Assembly: GCA_910584945.1 (NCBI GenBank)
Contig: CAJUDY010000027.1
Location: 1 to 53,757, forward strand
DNA length: 53,757 nt
DNA from: an uncultured Lachnospiraceae bacterium
GTDB lineage: Bacteria > Bacillota > Clostridia > Lachnospirales > Lachnospiraceae
Reading direction: 5' to 3'
The translations under genes and the position numbers were made by a program. This document shows, in pieces, positions 6,244 to 16,022 of this stretch. Positions within the stretch are counted from its first letter, which is position 1; each line of letters begins with the position of its first letter. A model generated the notes under the pieces. It ran no database searches, was not told where the DNA came from, and saw only the letters and a list, made by a program, of their open reading frames with translations.

Positions 6244-8709
6244 TTAACCTTCTGCCAGTTCTACCGTCACTTTATTAAGCTTCCAGATCTCATCCACGTA
6301 TTCCTGAATGGTACGGTCGGAGCTGAATTTGCCGGAGCATGCCACATTCAGAATTGCGCTTCTCGCCCAGTTCGTCTCATCTCTGTAGGCAGCTTCCACG
6401 CGGCTCTGCGCCTCCGCATAAGCCCGGAAATCCTTCAGGATAAAGTACGGGTCCGGACGGTTATAGCCGCCGTCCACCAGCAGCGCATTGTAAAGCTCAC
6501 GGAACTTCTCCGGATCGTTGGGGGAATACTGGCCGTTAATGAGCTGCATCAGCACCTGACGGATATCCTGATCCGTATTGAAGAGCTGTGACGGATCGTA
6601 ACCGCCCTTCTTCTCCAGCTCAATGACCTCATCCGAGCTCATGCCGAAGATAAACGCGTTCTCCTCGCCGACTTCCTCCACAATCTCCACGTTGGCGCCG
6701 TCCATGGTACCGATTGTCAGCGCGCCGTTCAGCATGAACTTCATGTTGCCGGTTCCGCTTGCCTCCTTGGATGCGGTGGAAATCTGCTCGGACACATCCG
6801 CCGCCGCGAAGATCCACTCTGCGTTGGATACCCGGTAGTCCTCAATAAAGACGACTTTCAGTTTGCCGTTGATCGAAGCGTCGTTATTCACCACATCCGC
6901 CACAGAGTTGATCAATTTGATGGTAAGCTTCGCTCTCATATAGCCCGCTGCCGCCTTTGCGCCGAAGATAAAGGTTCTCGGATAGAATTCCATCTCCGGA
7001 TGCTCTTTGATCTGATTGTACAGATACATCACATGCAGAATATTCAAAAGCTGCCTCTTGTACTCGTGAAGCCTCTTGACCTGCACGTCGAAGATGGAGC
7101 GGGGATCTACATCCACACCGTTGTGCTCTTTGATATATTTTGCCAGACGCACTTTGTTCTGATACTTGATGTTCATGAACTCATGCTGCGCCTTTTCGTC
7201 GTCCGCATAGATCGCAAGACCTTTGATCTTGGACAGGTCCGTGATCCACTCGTCTCCCACATGAGCAGTCACCCACTTTGCCAGCAGAGGATTGCCGTGC
7301 AGAAGGAAACGTCTCTGAGTGATTCCGTTGGTCTTATTGTTGAACTTCTCCGGCATCATATCATAGAAGTCTTTGAGTTCCTGATGCTTCAGAATCTCCG
7401 TATGCAGCCTTGCCACACCGTTGACCGAGTAGCCTGCCGCGATGGCCAGATGCGCCATCTTGACCTGGCCGTCCATGATGATCGCCATCTTCTTGACCTT
7501 CTCGTAATCGTTCGGATACTTCTCCTGGATCTTCAGCACGAATCTCCGGTTGATCTCTTCCACGATCTGATAGATCCTCGGAAGCAGTCGGGAGAACAGC
7601 TCAATCGGCCATTTTTCCAGCGCCTCTGCCATAATCGTATGATTGGTATACGCACAGGTCTTCGTGGTGATCTCCCATGCCGCATCCCAATCCAGCCCAT
7701 ATTCATCCATCAGCACGCGCATCAACTCTGCAACCGCCACCGTCGGATGGGTGTCGTTCAGCTGGAAAGTCGCCTTCTCATAGAACTTACGAATGTCGTC
7801 ATGGGAACGCATATAACGCTCCACTGCCGCCTGTACGCTGGCGGACACAAAGAAATACTGCTGTTTCAGACGAAGCTCTTTGCCTGCCATATGGTTGTCG
7901 TTGGGATAGAGCACCTCCACCAGATTGCGGGCCAGGTTCTCCTGCTCCACGGCCTTGTTGTACTCGCCTTTGTCAAAATGGTTCAGCTCGAAGGAATTGA
8001 TCGCCTCTGCATCCCAGATCCGCAGACAGTTAATCACATTGTTGCCGTAGCCCACCACCGGAAGATCCACCGGCACGGCCAGCACGGACTGATAGCCTTC
8101 CTGAATAAAATGACTCTTGCCGTCTTTGTTCTCGATCCGGACATAACCGCCGAACTTGACGGTCTTGGCATACTCTGGGCGGCGAAGCTCGAAGGGATTG
8201 CCGTTTTTCAGCCACATATCCGGCACTTCCACCTGGTAGCCGTTCTCAATCTTCTGCTTGAACATCCCGTAGTGGTAACGGATGCCGCAGCCGTAAGCCG
8301 CATAGCCAAGGGTCGCCAGGGAGTCCAGAAAACATGCCGCCAGACGACCCAGACCGCCGTTGCCAAGCGCCGCATCCGGCTCCTGATCCTCGATCACATT
8401 CAAGTCCAGGCCAATCTCCTCCAGCGCTTCCTTCACCTCGTCATAGAAGGTCAGATTGATCAGGTTGTTGCCCAGTGCCCTGCCCATGAGAAACTCCATG
8501 GACATATAATATACAATCTTGGGGTCTTTTTTCTCATACTCTTTCTGTGTCGCAATCCATGCATCCATGATCGCATCCTTCACCGCATAACCCACTGCCT
8601 GGAAGATCTGCTGCTGGCTGGCCTCCTCGATCTCCCGGCGGAACAATGTACGTACATTGTACTTTACGCTTCTGATAAAAAAATCCTTGTTAAAAGTTCT
8701 TTTTTCCAT
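6244..8709 (-). CDS. glgP: Glycogen/alpha-glucan phosphorylase
   Basis: This enzyme releases glucose-1-phosphate from alpha-1,4-glucans with inorganic phosphate, using pyridoxal phosphate. The 821-residue length is normal. The family signature EASGTGNMKFMLNGA, with the PLP-binding lysine (about residue 656), is intact, as are GNGGLGRLAACF (substrate and PLP region) and the TMDGANVEI segment. AGGAGG precedes the ATG. It starts only 13 bp after the ileS stop on the same strand, and a strong terminator follows it, so it should be co-transcribed with ileS under the isoleucine T-box. No other glycogen genes are nearby. Confidence 0.96.
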   Translation of the reverse strand: MEKRTFNKDFFIRSVKYNVRTLFRREIEEASQQQIFQAVGYAVKDAIMDAWIATQKEYEKKDPKIVYYMSMEFLMGRALGNNLINLTFYDEVKEALEEIGLDLNVIEDQEPDAALGNGGLGRLAACFLDSLATLGYAAYGCGIRYHYGMFKQKIENGYQVEVPDMWLKNGNPFELRRPEYAKTVKFGGYVRIENKDGKSHFIQEGYQSVLAVPVDLPVVGYGNNVINCLRIWDAEAINSFELNHFDKGEYNKAVEQENLARNLVEVLYPNDNHMAGKELRLKQQYFFVSASVQAAVERYMRSHDDIRKFYEKATFQLNDTHPTVAVAELMRVLMDEYGLDWDAAWEITTKTCAYTNHTIMAEALEKWPIELFSRLLPRIYQIVEEINRRFVLKIQEKYPNDYEKVKKMAIIMDGQVKMAHLAIAAGYSVNGVARLHTEILKHQELKDFYDMMPEKFNNKTNGITQRRFLLHGNPLLAKWVTAHVGDEWITDLSKIKGLAIYADDEKAQHEFMNIKYQNKVRLAKYIKEHNGVDVDPRSIFDVQVKRLHEYKRQLLNILHVMYLYNQIKEHPEMEFYPRTFIFGAKAAAGYMRAKLTIKLINSVADVVNNDASINGKLKVVFIEDYRVSNAEWIFAAADVSEQISTASKEASGTGNMKFMLNGALTIGTMDGANVEIVEEVGEENAFIFGMSSDEVIELEKKGGYDPSQLFNTDQDIRQVLMQLINGQYSPNDPEKFRELYNALLVDGGYNRPDPYFILKDFRAYAEAQSRVEAAYRDETNWARSAILNVACSGKFSSDRTIQEYVDEIWKLNKVTVELAEG

Positions 8710-8722
8710 CGTATGCCTCCTT

Positions 8723-11700
8723 TTACTGCTTTTCTACACCCAGTGTAACGGTCTCTCCATTGATATTCCATTCCTTTACGTATCCTTTTGCCTCTGCAAA
8801 CAGGATATCCGATGCCATGACATCCTTCCGGATCTCCTCTCCATGCCGCTCCATCAAGTCCTGAATCCGGCCGTTTCCATTACTGTATACGTGGATCCGG
8901 TCCATGACCTCATATCCTGCTTCCTTGCGCATGGTCTGGATCTTGCTGATGATCTCACGGACAAAACCTTCTTCAATTAACTCCTCACTCAGATCCGTGC
9001 AGAGAACGACCGTCACCCGGTTATCCGCCTCTGTCACATATCCCTCCATCTGAGCCATATCAATGAGCAGATCCTCTTTTGATAATACCACGTTTGCCCC
9101 GCTGATGTCAAATGACAGGCTTCCGGTTGTTTCCAGTTCTTCCATGGCTTTCCTTCCGTCCATCTCCGTCAGATGCGTGCGGATGCCGTTCAGTAGCTTT
9201 CCGTATTTGGGCCCCACGGTCTTCAGCTGGGGTTTGAACGTGTAGCTGGTAAATTCACTCAGATCTTTCCTGAAAACAATCTCCTTTACGTTCAGCTCAT
9301 CCAGAATGATCGTCCGGTAATCGCCGGCAAGCTCCACATTGGAGCAGACGTACATGGTCCCGATGGGCTGGCGGTTCTTGATGTTGGCCGTGTTGCGGGC
9401 CGCGCGTCCCAGGACGACGATGTCGAGAATCTCCTCCATGGCCGCTTCCAGATCCTCGTTGATCATCTCCTCATGAACCGTCGGGAAATCGCACAGATGG
9501 ACGCTCTCCGGTGCGTTCTTGTCCACGCTGCACACCAGGTTCCGGTAGATATCCTCAGTCATGAAGGGGATCATGGGCGCCGCTGCCTTGGAGATCGTCA
9601 CCAGCGCCGTATAAAGGGTCATATAAGCGTTGATCTTGTCCTGTTCCATGCCCTTCGCCCAGAAGCGCTCCCGGCTTCTTCTCACATACCAGTTGCTCAT
9701 CTCATCCACAAAATCCTGAAGGGCTCTCGCCGCCTCCGGAATCCGGTAATGATCAAGATCGTCGTCCACTTCACCCACCACCGTGTTCAGTTTGGACAAA
9801 AGCCACTTGTCCATGATGGAGAGCGATTCATAATCCAGCGTATATTTTGTCGCGTCAAACTGATCGATATTGGCATACAGCACGAAGAACGCATAGGTAT
9901 TCCACAGGGTTCCCATGAACTTGCGCTGTCCTTCCTGTACAGCTTTTCCGTGGAAACGGTTGGGCAGCCAGGGCGCGCTGTTAATATAGAAATACCAGCG
10001 GATCGCGTCGGCGCCGTAGGTTTTCAGAGCGTCAAAGGGGTCTACCGCGTTGCCTTTGGACTTGCTCATCTTCTGTCCGTTCTCATCCTGCACATGGCCA
10101 AGAACAATGACATTTTCATAGGGCGCCTTGTTAAATAACAAGGTAGACTCCGCCAGCAGGGAGTAGAACCATCCCCGGGTCTGGTCCACCGCCTCTGAGA
10201 TGAACTGGGCCGGGAACTGGCTGTCGAACAGCTCCTTATTCTCAAAGGGATAATGGTGCTGCGCAAAGGGCATGGCTCCCGAATCAAACCAGCAGTCGAT
10301 GACCTCCGGCACCCTTCTCATGGTTCCCTGGCATTTGGGGCAGGTGCAGGTGATCTCATCGATGTACGGTCGGTGCAGCTCCACGGTCAGGGCCGCTTCA
10401 TTTCCGCTCATCTTTTTCAGTTCCTCCCGGGAACCGATGCTTTCCATATGGCCGCAGCTTTCGCATTCCCACACATTGAGAGGCGTTCCCCAGTAACGGT
10501 TCCGGCTGATGCCCCAGTCTTGAATATTCTCCAGCCAGTCGCCGAAACGTCCCTTGCCGATGCTCTCCGGAATCCAGTTGATGGTATTGTTGTTGCGGAT
10601 CAGGTCGTCCTTGACCGCCGTCATCTTGATGAACCAGGATTCTCTCGCATAATAGATCAGCGGCGTGCCGCATCTCCAGCAGTGGGGATAGCTGTGCTCG
10701 AATTTGGGCGCGTCGAACAGAAGTTCTCTCCCATCCAGATCTTTTAATACCTCCGGGTCCGCCTTCTTCACGAACAGTCCCGCAAAAGGCGTATCCTCCG
10801 TCATATTCCCTTTTCCGTCCACCAGCTGTACAAACGGGAGGTCGTATTTTCTGCCTACATTGGCGTCGTCCTCACCGAAGGCCGGGGCGATGTGTACCAC
10901 GCCGGTACCGTCTGTCAGCGTGACATAAGTATCACAGGTGACATAATATCCTTTTTTGCGCTGTTTCTCTGCGACTCTTGCAGAACAGTCAAAGAGAGGC
11001 TCGTACTCCTTGTACTCCAGATCCTTTCCCGTACAGCGTTCCAGCACCTCATAGGCCGGCTTATCCTCGCCGCCAAGCTTCCCAAGCACCGTGTCAAGAA
11101 GGGCTTCCGCCATATAGTAGACTCTTCCGTCCGCCGCCTTTACTTTTGCGTAAGACTCCACTGGATTGACGCAGAGCGCCACATTGGAGGGCAGCGTCCA
11201 GGGGGTGGTCGTCCACGCCAGAATATAGGCATCTTCGTCCTTTACTTTAAAACGCACCACCGCCGAGCGTTCCTTGACGTCCTTGTAGCCCTGGGCCACC
11301 TCGTGGGAAGACAAAGGCGTCCCGCAGCGGGGACAGTAAGGCACGATTTTAAATCCTTTATATAAAAGCCCTTTTTCCCAGATAGTTTTTAAAGCCCACC
11401 ACTCGGACTCGATAAAATCATCATGATACGTCACATAAGGATCGTCCATATCCGCCCAGAAACCGACGGTTCCGGAAAAATCTTCCCACATACCCTTATA
11501 CTTCCATACGCTCTCCTTACACTTGGTGATAAAGGGATCAAGACCATACTCCTCGATCTGCTCCTTGCCGTCCAGTCCCAGAAGCTTCTCCACTTCCAGT
11601 TCCACCGGAAGCCCATGGGTATCCCAGCCCGCCTTCCTCGGCACCATATACCCTTTCATCGTCCGGTATCTGGGGATCATGTCCTTGATGACGCGGGTCA

Positions 11701-11878
11701 GCACATGGCCGATATGGGGCTTCCCGTTGGCTGTGGGCGGACCGTCGTAGAAGGTGTAGGTCGGGCCGTCCTTCCTGCGTTCCATACTCTTCCGGAACGT
11801 CTCGTTCTCCTTCCAGAACTTCTCCACTTCCTTTTCCCGCTGTACAAAATTCATATCGGTGTTGACTTTGTTATACAT
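8723..11878 (-). CDS. ileS: Isoleucyl-tRNA synthetase (long, type-2-like)
   Basis: IleRS charges tRNA-Ile. The 1051-residue protein carries the class I signatures HIGH (residues 55-58) and KMSKS (about 605), the editing region, and a C-terminal anticodon-binding region. The length, and segments such as GWDTHGLPVE and ESEWWALKTIWEKGLLYKG, resemble the eukaryote-like IleRS2 group, known to tolerate mupirocin better than the common bacterial form; that tolerance is an inference here. Upstream is an isoleucine T-box leader with its own strong promoter. glgP follows with a 13-bp gap. Confidence 0.96.
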   Translation of the reverse strand: MYNKVNTDMNFVQREKEVEKFWKENETFRKSMERRKDGPTYTFYDGPPTANGKPHIGHVLTRVIKDMIPRYRTMKGYMVPRKAGWDTHGLPVELEVEKLLGLDGKEQIEEYGLDPFITKCKESVWKYKGMWEDFSGTVGFWADMDDPYVTYHDDFIESEWWALKTIWEKGLLYKGFKIVPYCPRCGTPLSSHEVAQGYKDVKERSAVVRFKVKDEDAYILAWTTTPWTLPSNVALCVNPVESYAKVKAADGRVYYMAEALLDTVLGKLGGEDKPAYEVLERCTGKDLEYKEYEPLFDCSARVAEKQRKKGYYVTCDTYVTLTDGTGVVHIAPAFGEDDANVGRKYDLPFVQLVDGKGNMTEDTPFAGLFVKKADPEVLKDLDGRELLFDAPKFEHSYPHCWRCGTPLIYYARESWFIKMTAVKDDLIRNNNTINWIPESIGKGRFGDWLENIQDWGISRNRYWGTPLNVWECESCGHMESIGSREELKKMSGNEAALTVELHRPYIDEITCTCPKCQGTMRRVPEVIDCWFDSGAMPFAQHHYPFENKELFDSQFPAQFISEAVDQTRGWFYSLLAESTLLFNKAPYENVIVLGHVQDENGQKMSKSKGNAVDPFDALKTYGADAIRWYFYINSAPWLPNRFHGKAVQEGQRKFMGTLWNTYAFFVLYANIDQFDATKYTLDYESLSIMDKWLLSKLNTVVGEVDDDLDHYRIPEAARALQDFVDEMSNWYVRRSRERFWAKGMEQDKINAYMTLYTALVTISKAAAPMIPFMTEDIYRNLVCSVDKNAPESVHLCDFPTVHEEMINEDLEAAMEEILDIVVLGRAARNTANIKNRQPIGTMYVCSNVELAGDYRTIILDELNVKEIVFRKDLSEFTSYTFKPQLKTVGPKYGKLLNGIRTHLTEMDGRKAMEELETTGSLSFDISGANVVLSKEDLLIDMAQMEGYVTEADNRVTVVLCTDLSEELIEEGFVREIISKIQTMRKEAGYEVMDRIHVYSNGNGRIQDLMERHGEEIRKDVMASDILFAEAKGYVKEWNINGETVTLGVEKQ

Positions 11879-11904
11879 GCTCTCTGCCTCCTCATACCAA
11901 TGTT

Positions 11905-12153
11905 AAAAAAACGGCCCCATCCTGTAACAGGACGGAGCCGACATAAACGTGCCTCAAAAATCTACCACCTCTTACAACATACCAGCATATGCGTCCCCTG
12001 TAACGTAAGGATCACGTCAGCGCCTACTTGCATCCGCTTTCAGCCTGCAGCTCGGAAGTGATATTCAAAACCATGTACTCTTGCCGGGCTTCCACCCTCT
12101 CCGGCTCGCTGAGAATTTCCATAAGCTCCTACTGTCTTCGTCACAGCCTTTTC
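11905..12153 (-). ncRNA. Isoleucine T-box riboswitch leader of ileS
   Basis: T-box leaders sense uncharged tRNA. On the minus strand the specifier region reads GAATATCACTTCCGAGC, placing ATC (Ile) at the complement of 12060-12062. Further on, GGTGGTAG supplies the T-box bulge TGGT (complement of 11964-11967), which pairs with the ACCA 3' end of tRNA-Ile. The leader ends in a strong terminator hairpin (11912-11940) followed by seven T residues at 11911-11905, just before the ileS ribosome binding site. The 5' end is inferred from the promoter -10 at 12161-12166. Confidence 0.92.
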
Positions 12154-12160
12154 AACAGCC

Positions 12161-12190
12161 ATTATAAAATCAATTTTCCGGGTTTGTCAA
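12161..12190 (-). promoter_or_regulatory. Promoter of the T-box/ileS/glgP transcript
   Basis: On the minus strand TTGACA (complement of 12185-12190) and TATAAT (complement of 12161-12166) are 18 bp apart, both perfect matches to the housekeeping consensus. Confidence 0.85.
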
Positions 12191-12239
12191 GATTTTTCCG
12201 GCGGTTTGTAAACAGTTTCTTAAGTTTTTTTATTGAGCC

Positions 12240-12268
12240 TTGCGCCCCATTTACAAATCTCTTATAAT
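12240..12268 (+). promoter_or_regulatory. Promoter of the D,D-carboxypeptidase gene
   Basis: TTGCGC at 12240-12245 and a perfect TATAAT at 12263-12268 are 17 bp apart, about 56 bp before the ATG. The -35 is a partial match. Confidence 0.6.
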
Positions 12269-12323
12269 AAGAATCGAAATCTAAAAAAACATACACTTTT
12301 TGTGTTTTAGAATAGAGGAAATA

Positions 12324-13847
12324 ATGAATATCGTAAAAAAATGTTATCGCTCTGCACTGGCATCCGTCCTCTGCCTTTCTGTCGCCTTCTCTACACCCGT
12401 CTTTGCAACGGAAGATCCCGCTGTGGAATCCGAAATCCGCTACAATATGGATATCCAATCCAATTCCTGGGAAAACTGGCCCGCCGGACCCCAGGTCTAC
12501 GCGGAAGCCGCCATTGTCATGGAAGCCGGCACCGGAACCATCCTGTATAATAAAAACATCGATGAAGAACTGTATCCGGCCAGCATTACCAAAATCATGA
12601 CTGTCCTTCTGGCCCTGGAGAATCTTGACATGGACGAGGAAGTGACCTTTTCCCACAACGCAGTTTTCTCCATCGACTATAACAGCAGTCATATTGCCAG
12701 AGACGAAGGAGAGATCCTCACAGTGGAAGAATGTCTCTATGCCATCATGATGGAATCCGCCAACGAATGTTCCAATGCCATCGCGGAGCACGTCTCCGGT
12801 TCGGTGGAAGCCTTTGCCGATCTGATGAACCAAAGGGCCGCGGAGCTTGGCTGCGAACACACTCACTTCGTCAATCCCCACGGCCTTCCGGATGAGAATC
12901 ACTATACCTGTCCCCGGGATATGGCGCTGATTCTTCAGGAAGCGATCAAGCATGAGAAATTCCGTCAAATCAGCAGCACCCCCCGCTACACCCTTCGGGC
13001 AACCAATAAAAAAAGCGAAGAGCTTTTGATGAACAATCATCACTATATGATTAATAACTACAAGACATCCCGCTTCCTGGACAATACGGTATTCGCCGGA
13101 AAGACCGGATACACCACAGTGGCCTTGAATACGCTGATCACCTGCGCCACCCGAAACGGCATGGACCTGATCGTCGTCACCATGAAAACCCAGGGCTCCG
13201 CAGAGCGGGGCGTTCCGGTCTACACCGATACGGCCAATCTTTTAAACTATGCCACCGAGAATTTCCGCAAAGTCAATATCTCCGAAAATGAAACCAATTT
13301 TACCATTGGACAGGGCGAACTTTTTGATACGGGAAGTTCCATCTTTGACACCTCCACTCCCATGATCGAGATGGACGAAAGCGGCTATGTGGTCCTTCCC
13401 GTCAATGCGGAATTCGCGGACGCCTCCCCGAAGCTTACGTTCCTGGACGAGAGCGGACCCGACGACTCGGTCATCGCCACCTTAAGCTACACCTACGCGG
13501 ATCAGCCCATTGGTTCCACCAACCTTCTGCTCTCGGAAAGCGAGCTTCAGGAATTCGAATTCCAGAAGACCGGCGGCGAAGGGGAGGAAGTCCCGCCCGA
13601 GGAGCCAAAAGAACCGGAGGTCAACCTGATCAAGGTCAATCTCCGGGTGGTCGGAATCGCGGTCTGTGGACTTCTGCTTCTCCTGGCGGTCTGTCTGCTG
13701 ATCCGCAAGCTGGCCAAAGATTTTGAAGTCGAGCTGAATCCCGTCAAGAGATGGCGAAACTGGCAGGATCAGAAAAATGCCTTCGGCAGTCAGAGCCGAA
13801 GGCACTACAAAAGCCGCAGGCGGCACAGAAACAAATGGTTCAAATAG
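12324..13847 (+). CDS. dacA: D-alanyl-D-alanine carboxypeptidase (penicillin-binding protein, S11)
   Basis: This enzyme trims the terminal D-Ala from peptidoglycan pentapeptides outside the membrane. ATG at 12324 has AGAGGAA upstream. The 507-residue protein has a signal peptide (1-29), the SxxK motif at 87-90 (SITK), SxN at 145-147 (SAN) and KTG at 260-262, so all three active-site motifs are intact. Unlike the DacA form with an amphipathic tail, it ends in a transmembrane helix (about residues 445-465) followed by a basic cytoplasmic tail of about 40 residues. A perfect 9-bp hairpin (GCCTTCGGC/GCCGAAGGC, about 13780-13804) lies inside its last codons, close to the convergent ATPase gene. 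Confidence 0.92.
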   Translation: MNIVKKCYRSALASVLCLSVAFSTPVFATEDPAVESEIRYNMDIQSNSWENWPAGPQVYAEAAIVMEAGTGTILYNKNIDEELYPASITKIMTVLLALENLDMDEEVTFSHNAVFSIDYNSSHIARDEGEILTVEECLYAIMMESANECSNAIAEHVSGSVEAFADLMNQRAAELGCEHTHFVNPHGLPDENHYTCPRDMALILQEAIKHEKFRQISSTPRYTLRATNKKSEELLMNNHHYMINNYKTSRFLDNTVFAGKTGYTTVALNTLITCATRNGMDLIVVTMKTQGSAERGVPVYTDTANLLNYATENFRKVNISENETNFTIGQGELFDTGSSIFDTSTPMIEMDESGYVVLPVNAEFADASPKLTFLDESGPDDSVIATLSYTYADQPIGSTNLLLSESELQEFEFQKTGGEGEEVPPEEPKEPEVNLIKVNLRVVGIAVCGLLLLLAVCLLIRKLAKDFEVELNPVKRWRNWQDQKNAFGSQSRRHYKSRRRHRNKWFK

Positions 13848-13850
13848 CTC

Positions 13851-15734
13851 CTATAACTTTTTCACGAACAGGGCGCGGATCGCATTCAGAACCGCCAGGA
13901 TCATAACGCCCACGTCCGCGAACACCGCCAGCCACATATTGGCGATGCCCAGCGCCCCAAGCAGCAGACAGATCATCTTGATGCCGATGGCAAACCAGAT
14001 ATTTTCGTATACAATCCTCAGGCACTTACGGGAGATCCGGATTGCCTTGGCAATCTTTAAGGGATCGTCGTCCATGAGCACCACATCCGCCGCCTCGATG
14101 GCCGCGTCGGAACCCATGGCTCCCATGGCGATCCCGATGTCGGCCCGGGACAGCACCGGCGCGTCATTGATCCCGTCTCCCACGAAGGCCAGCTTTCCAT
14201 TTCCGCTTTTCTTTTCCAGCAGTTCTTCCACTTTCTTTACCTTGCCTTCCGGAAGAAGTTCGCTGTACACCTCGTCAATCCCCAGTTCTCCCGCAACCTG
14301 TCTTGCCACCCGATCCGCATCTCCTGTAAGCATCACCGTACGGCTCACCCCGGCTGCTTTTAAGGCGGCAACCGCCTCTTTGGCGCCGGGTTTGATCCGG
14401 TCGGAGATCACGATATGCCCTGCATAGACACCGTCGATAGCCATATGGACAATCGTTCCCGTGTGGTGACAATCCTTGTATTCTACCTGCAGGCGCTCCA
14501 TGAGCTTTGTGTTGCCCGCAGCTACCGGGACGCCGTCCACCCTTGCCATGACGCCGTTGCCGCTGATCTCCTGAATCTCTGTCACTCGGGTCCGATCGAT
14601 GGGTTTTCCATAAGCCTTTTGAAGACTTTTGCTGATGGGATGGGAGGAAGCGCTCTCCGCGAGAGCCGCGTACTCCAGAAGCCGCCCCTGTTCCATCTCA
14701 TTATGATGGACGGCATTGACCTCGAAAACACCCTGAGTCAGCGTGCCGGTCTTGTCGAACACTACATATTTCGTCTGGGACATGGTTTCCAGGTAGTTGG
14801 AGCCCTTGACCAGAACGCCTGCGTTGCTGGCGCCCCCGATTCCTGCGAAAAAGCTTAAAGGAATACTGACCACCAGTGCGCAGGGACAGCTGATCACCAG
14901 GAAGGTCAAGGCCCGGTAGATCCACTCTCCGAAATCCGCCGGCAGCCCCAGAACCGACATCCGGACCAGAGGCGGCAAAAAGGCCAGGACCAGGGCGCTG
15001 TAGCAGACCAGCGGAGTGTAGACTTTCGCAAACTTGGAGATAAAGTCCTCCGACTTTGACTTTCTGGAACTGGCGTTCTCCACCAGATCCAGGATTCTGG
15101 ACACGGTGGACTCCCCGAATTCTTTCGTAGTCCGAATCTTCAGGACGCCGGTCAGATTGATACAGCCGCTGATGACCTCTTCTCCTGTCTTAATCTCTCT
15201 GGGAACGCTCTCTCCGGTCAGCGCACTGGTATTCAGGCTGGAGCTTCCCTCCACCACCAGGCCGTCGATGGGCACCTTCTCTCCCGGCTGCACCACGATC
15301 GTCGTCCCGATCTCCACCTCATCCGGGTCCATCTGCAAAAGCTTCCCATCCTGTTCGATATTGGCGTAGTCCGGACGGATATCCATCAGCTCGCTGATAT
15401 TCCGGCGGCTTTTGCCCACCGCATAACTCTGAAACCATTCGCCCACCTGATAAAAAAGCATAACGGCGATGGCTTCTGTATAATTTCCGTCCTCGTACAC
15501 TGCCAGAGCCATAGCGCCCACTGTGGCAACCGCCATGAGAAAGCTCTCGTCGAACACCTGCCGGTTCCGGATTCCCTTTCCCGCTTTGATCAGAATGTCA
15601 TATCCGATGATCAGATACGGAACCAGATACAGCGCGAACCGGACCATCCCCTCCACCGGAAGAAATTGCAGAAGCACCATCAGAGCAGCCGCCAGGAGAA
15701 TCCGGACCAGCATCTTCTTCTGCTTTTTATTCAC
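13851..15734 (-). CDS. zntA: Zn/Cd-type heavy-metal P-type ATPase (P1B-2)
   Basis: It pumps zinc or cadmium out of the cell using ATP. The 627-residue protein has the CPC metal motif in a membrane helix (SCPCALV, about 283), the phosphorylation motif DKTGTLT (about 328), TGD and GDGINDAP, and a last helix pair with ADVGVM, typical of the Zn/Cd/Pb group rather than copper pumps. It lacks the usual N-terminal HMA domain, but a separate HMA protein is encoded 47 bp upstream. The start is GTG at 15734 with AGGAGG upstream. The operon is divergent from an ArsR-type regulator across a perfect dyad. Confidence 0.92.
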   Translation of the reverse strand: MNKKQKKMLVRILLAAALMVLLQFLPVEGMVRFALYLVPYLIIGYDILIKAGKGIRNRQVFDESFLMAVATVGAMALAVYEDGNYTEAIAVMLFYQVGEWFQSYAVGKSRRNISELMDIRPDYANIEQDGKLLQMDPDEVEIGTTIVVQPGEKVPIDGLVVEGSSSLNTSALTGESVPREIKTGEEVISGCINLTGVLKIRTTKEFGESTVSRILDLVENASSRKSKSEDFISKFAKVYTPLVCYSALVLAFLPPLVRMSVLGLPADFGEWIYRALTFLVISCPCALVVSIPLSFFAGIGGASNAGVLVKGSNYLETMSQTKYVVFDKTGTLTQGVFEVNAVHHNEMEQGRLLEYAALAESASSHPISKSLQKAYGKPIDRTRVTEIQEISGNGVMARVDGVPVAAGNTKLMERLQVEYKDCHHTGTIVHMAIDGVYAGHIVISDRIKPGAKEAVAALKAAGVSRTVMLTGDADRVARQVAGELGIDEVYSELLPEGKVKKVEELLEKKSGNGKLAFVGDGINDAPVLSRADIGIAMGAMGSDAAIEAADVVLMDDDPLKIAKAIRISRKCLRIVYENIWFAIGIKMICLLLGALGIANMWLAVFADVGVMILAVLNAIRALFVKKL

Positions 15735-15781
15735 AGCCTCACGCCTCCTTTCCTACCTGTGTATCACAGGCTTCTCTTTTC

Positions 15782-16000
15782 TTAAAAAAAGATCTCGCAG
15801 TCGTCCTCCACTTTCTTACAGTTGGCCCGGACCGCCTGCATCACCGCCTTGGGGTCCTGCCCCTCCTCGAACTCCACGCTCATCTTCAGGGTCATAAAAT
15901 TCACGGTCGCATCCTTAACTCCTGCCGTCTTCTTCGCAGCATCCTCCATCTTGTTGGCGCAGTTCGCGCAGTCCACCTCAATCTTATAGGTTTTTTTCAT
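15782..16000 (-). CDS. Stand-alone heavy-metal-associated (HMA) domain protein
   Basis: A 72-residue ferredoxin-like metal-binding domain. The CxxC motif lies near the N-terminus (DCANCANK, about residues 9-16), with more Cys residues at about 60 and 67 (NCKK, DDCEIFF). It probably hands Zn or Cd to, or senses metal for, the P-type ATPase encoded directly downstream, which has no HMA domain of its own. An AAGGAG site precedes the ATG. The two genes look like one operon, with this gene first. Confidence 0.88.
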   Translation of the reverse strand: MKKTYKIEVDCANCANKMEDAAKKTAGVKDATVNFMTLKMSVEFEEGQDPKAVMQAVRANCKKVEDDCEIFF

Positions 16001-16022
16001 TATGCATATCTCCTTTTTGTTT

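Noticed and set aside
7000..8748. A 582-codon open frame on the plus strand
   Set aside because: It lies fully antisense to glgP and has no recognisable domain; a codon-bias shadow of a strongly conserved gene.
12162..13043. A 293-codon open frame on the minus strand
   Set aside because: It is antisense to the D,D-carboxypeptidase gene and would span the T-box promoter.
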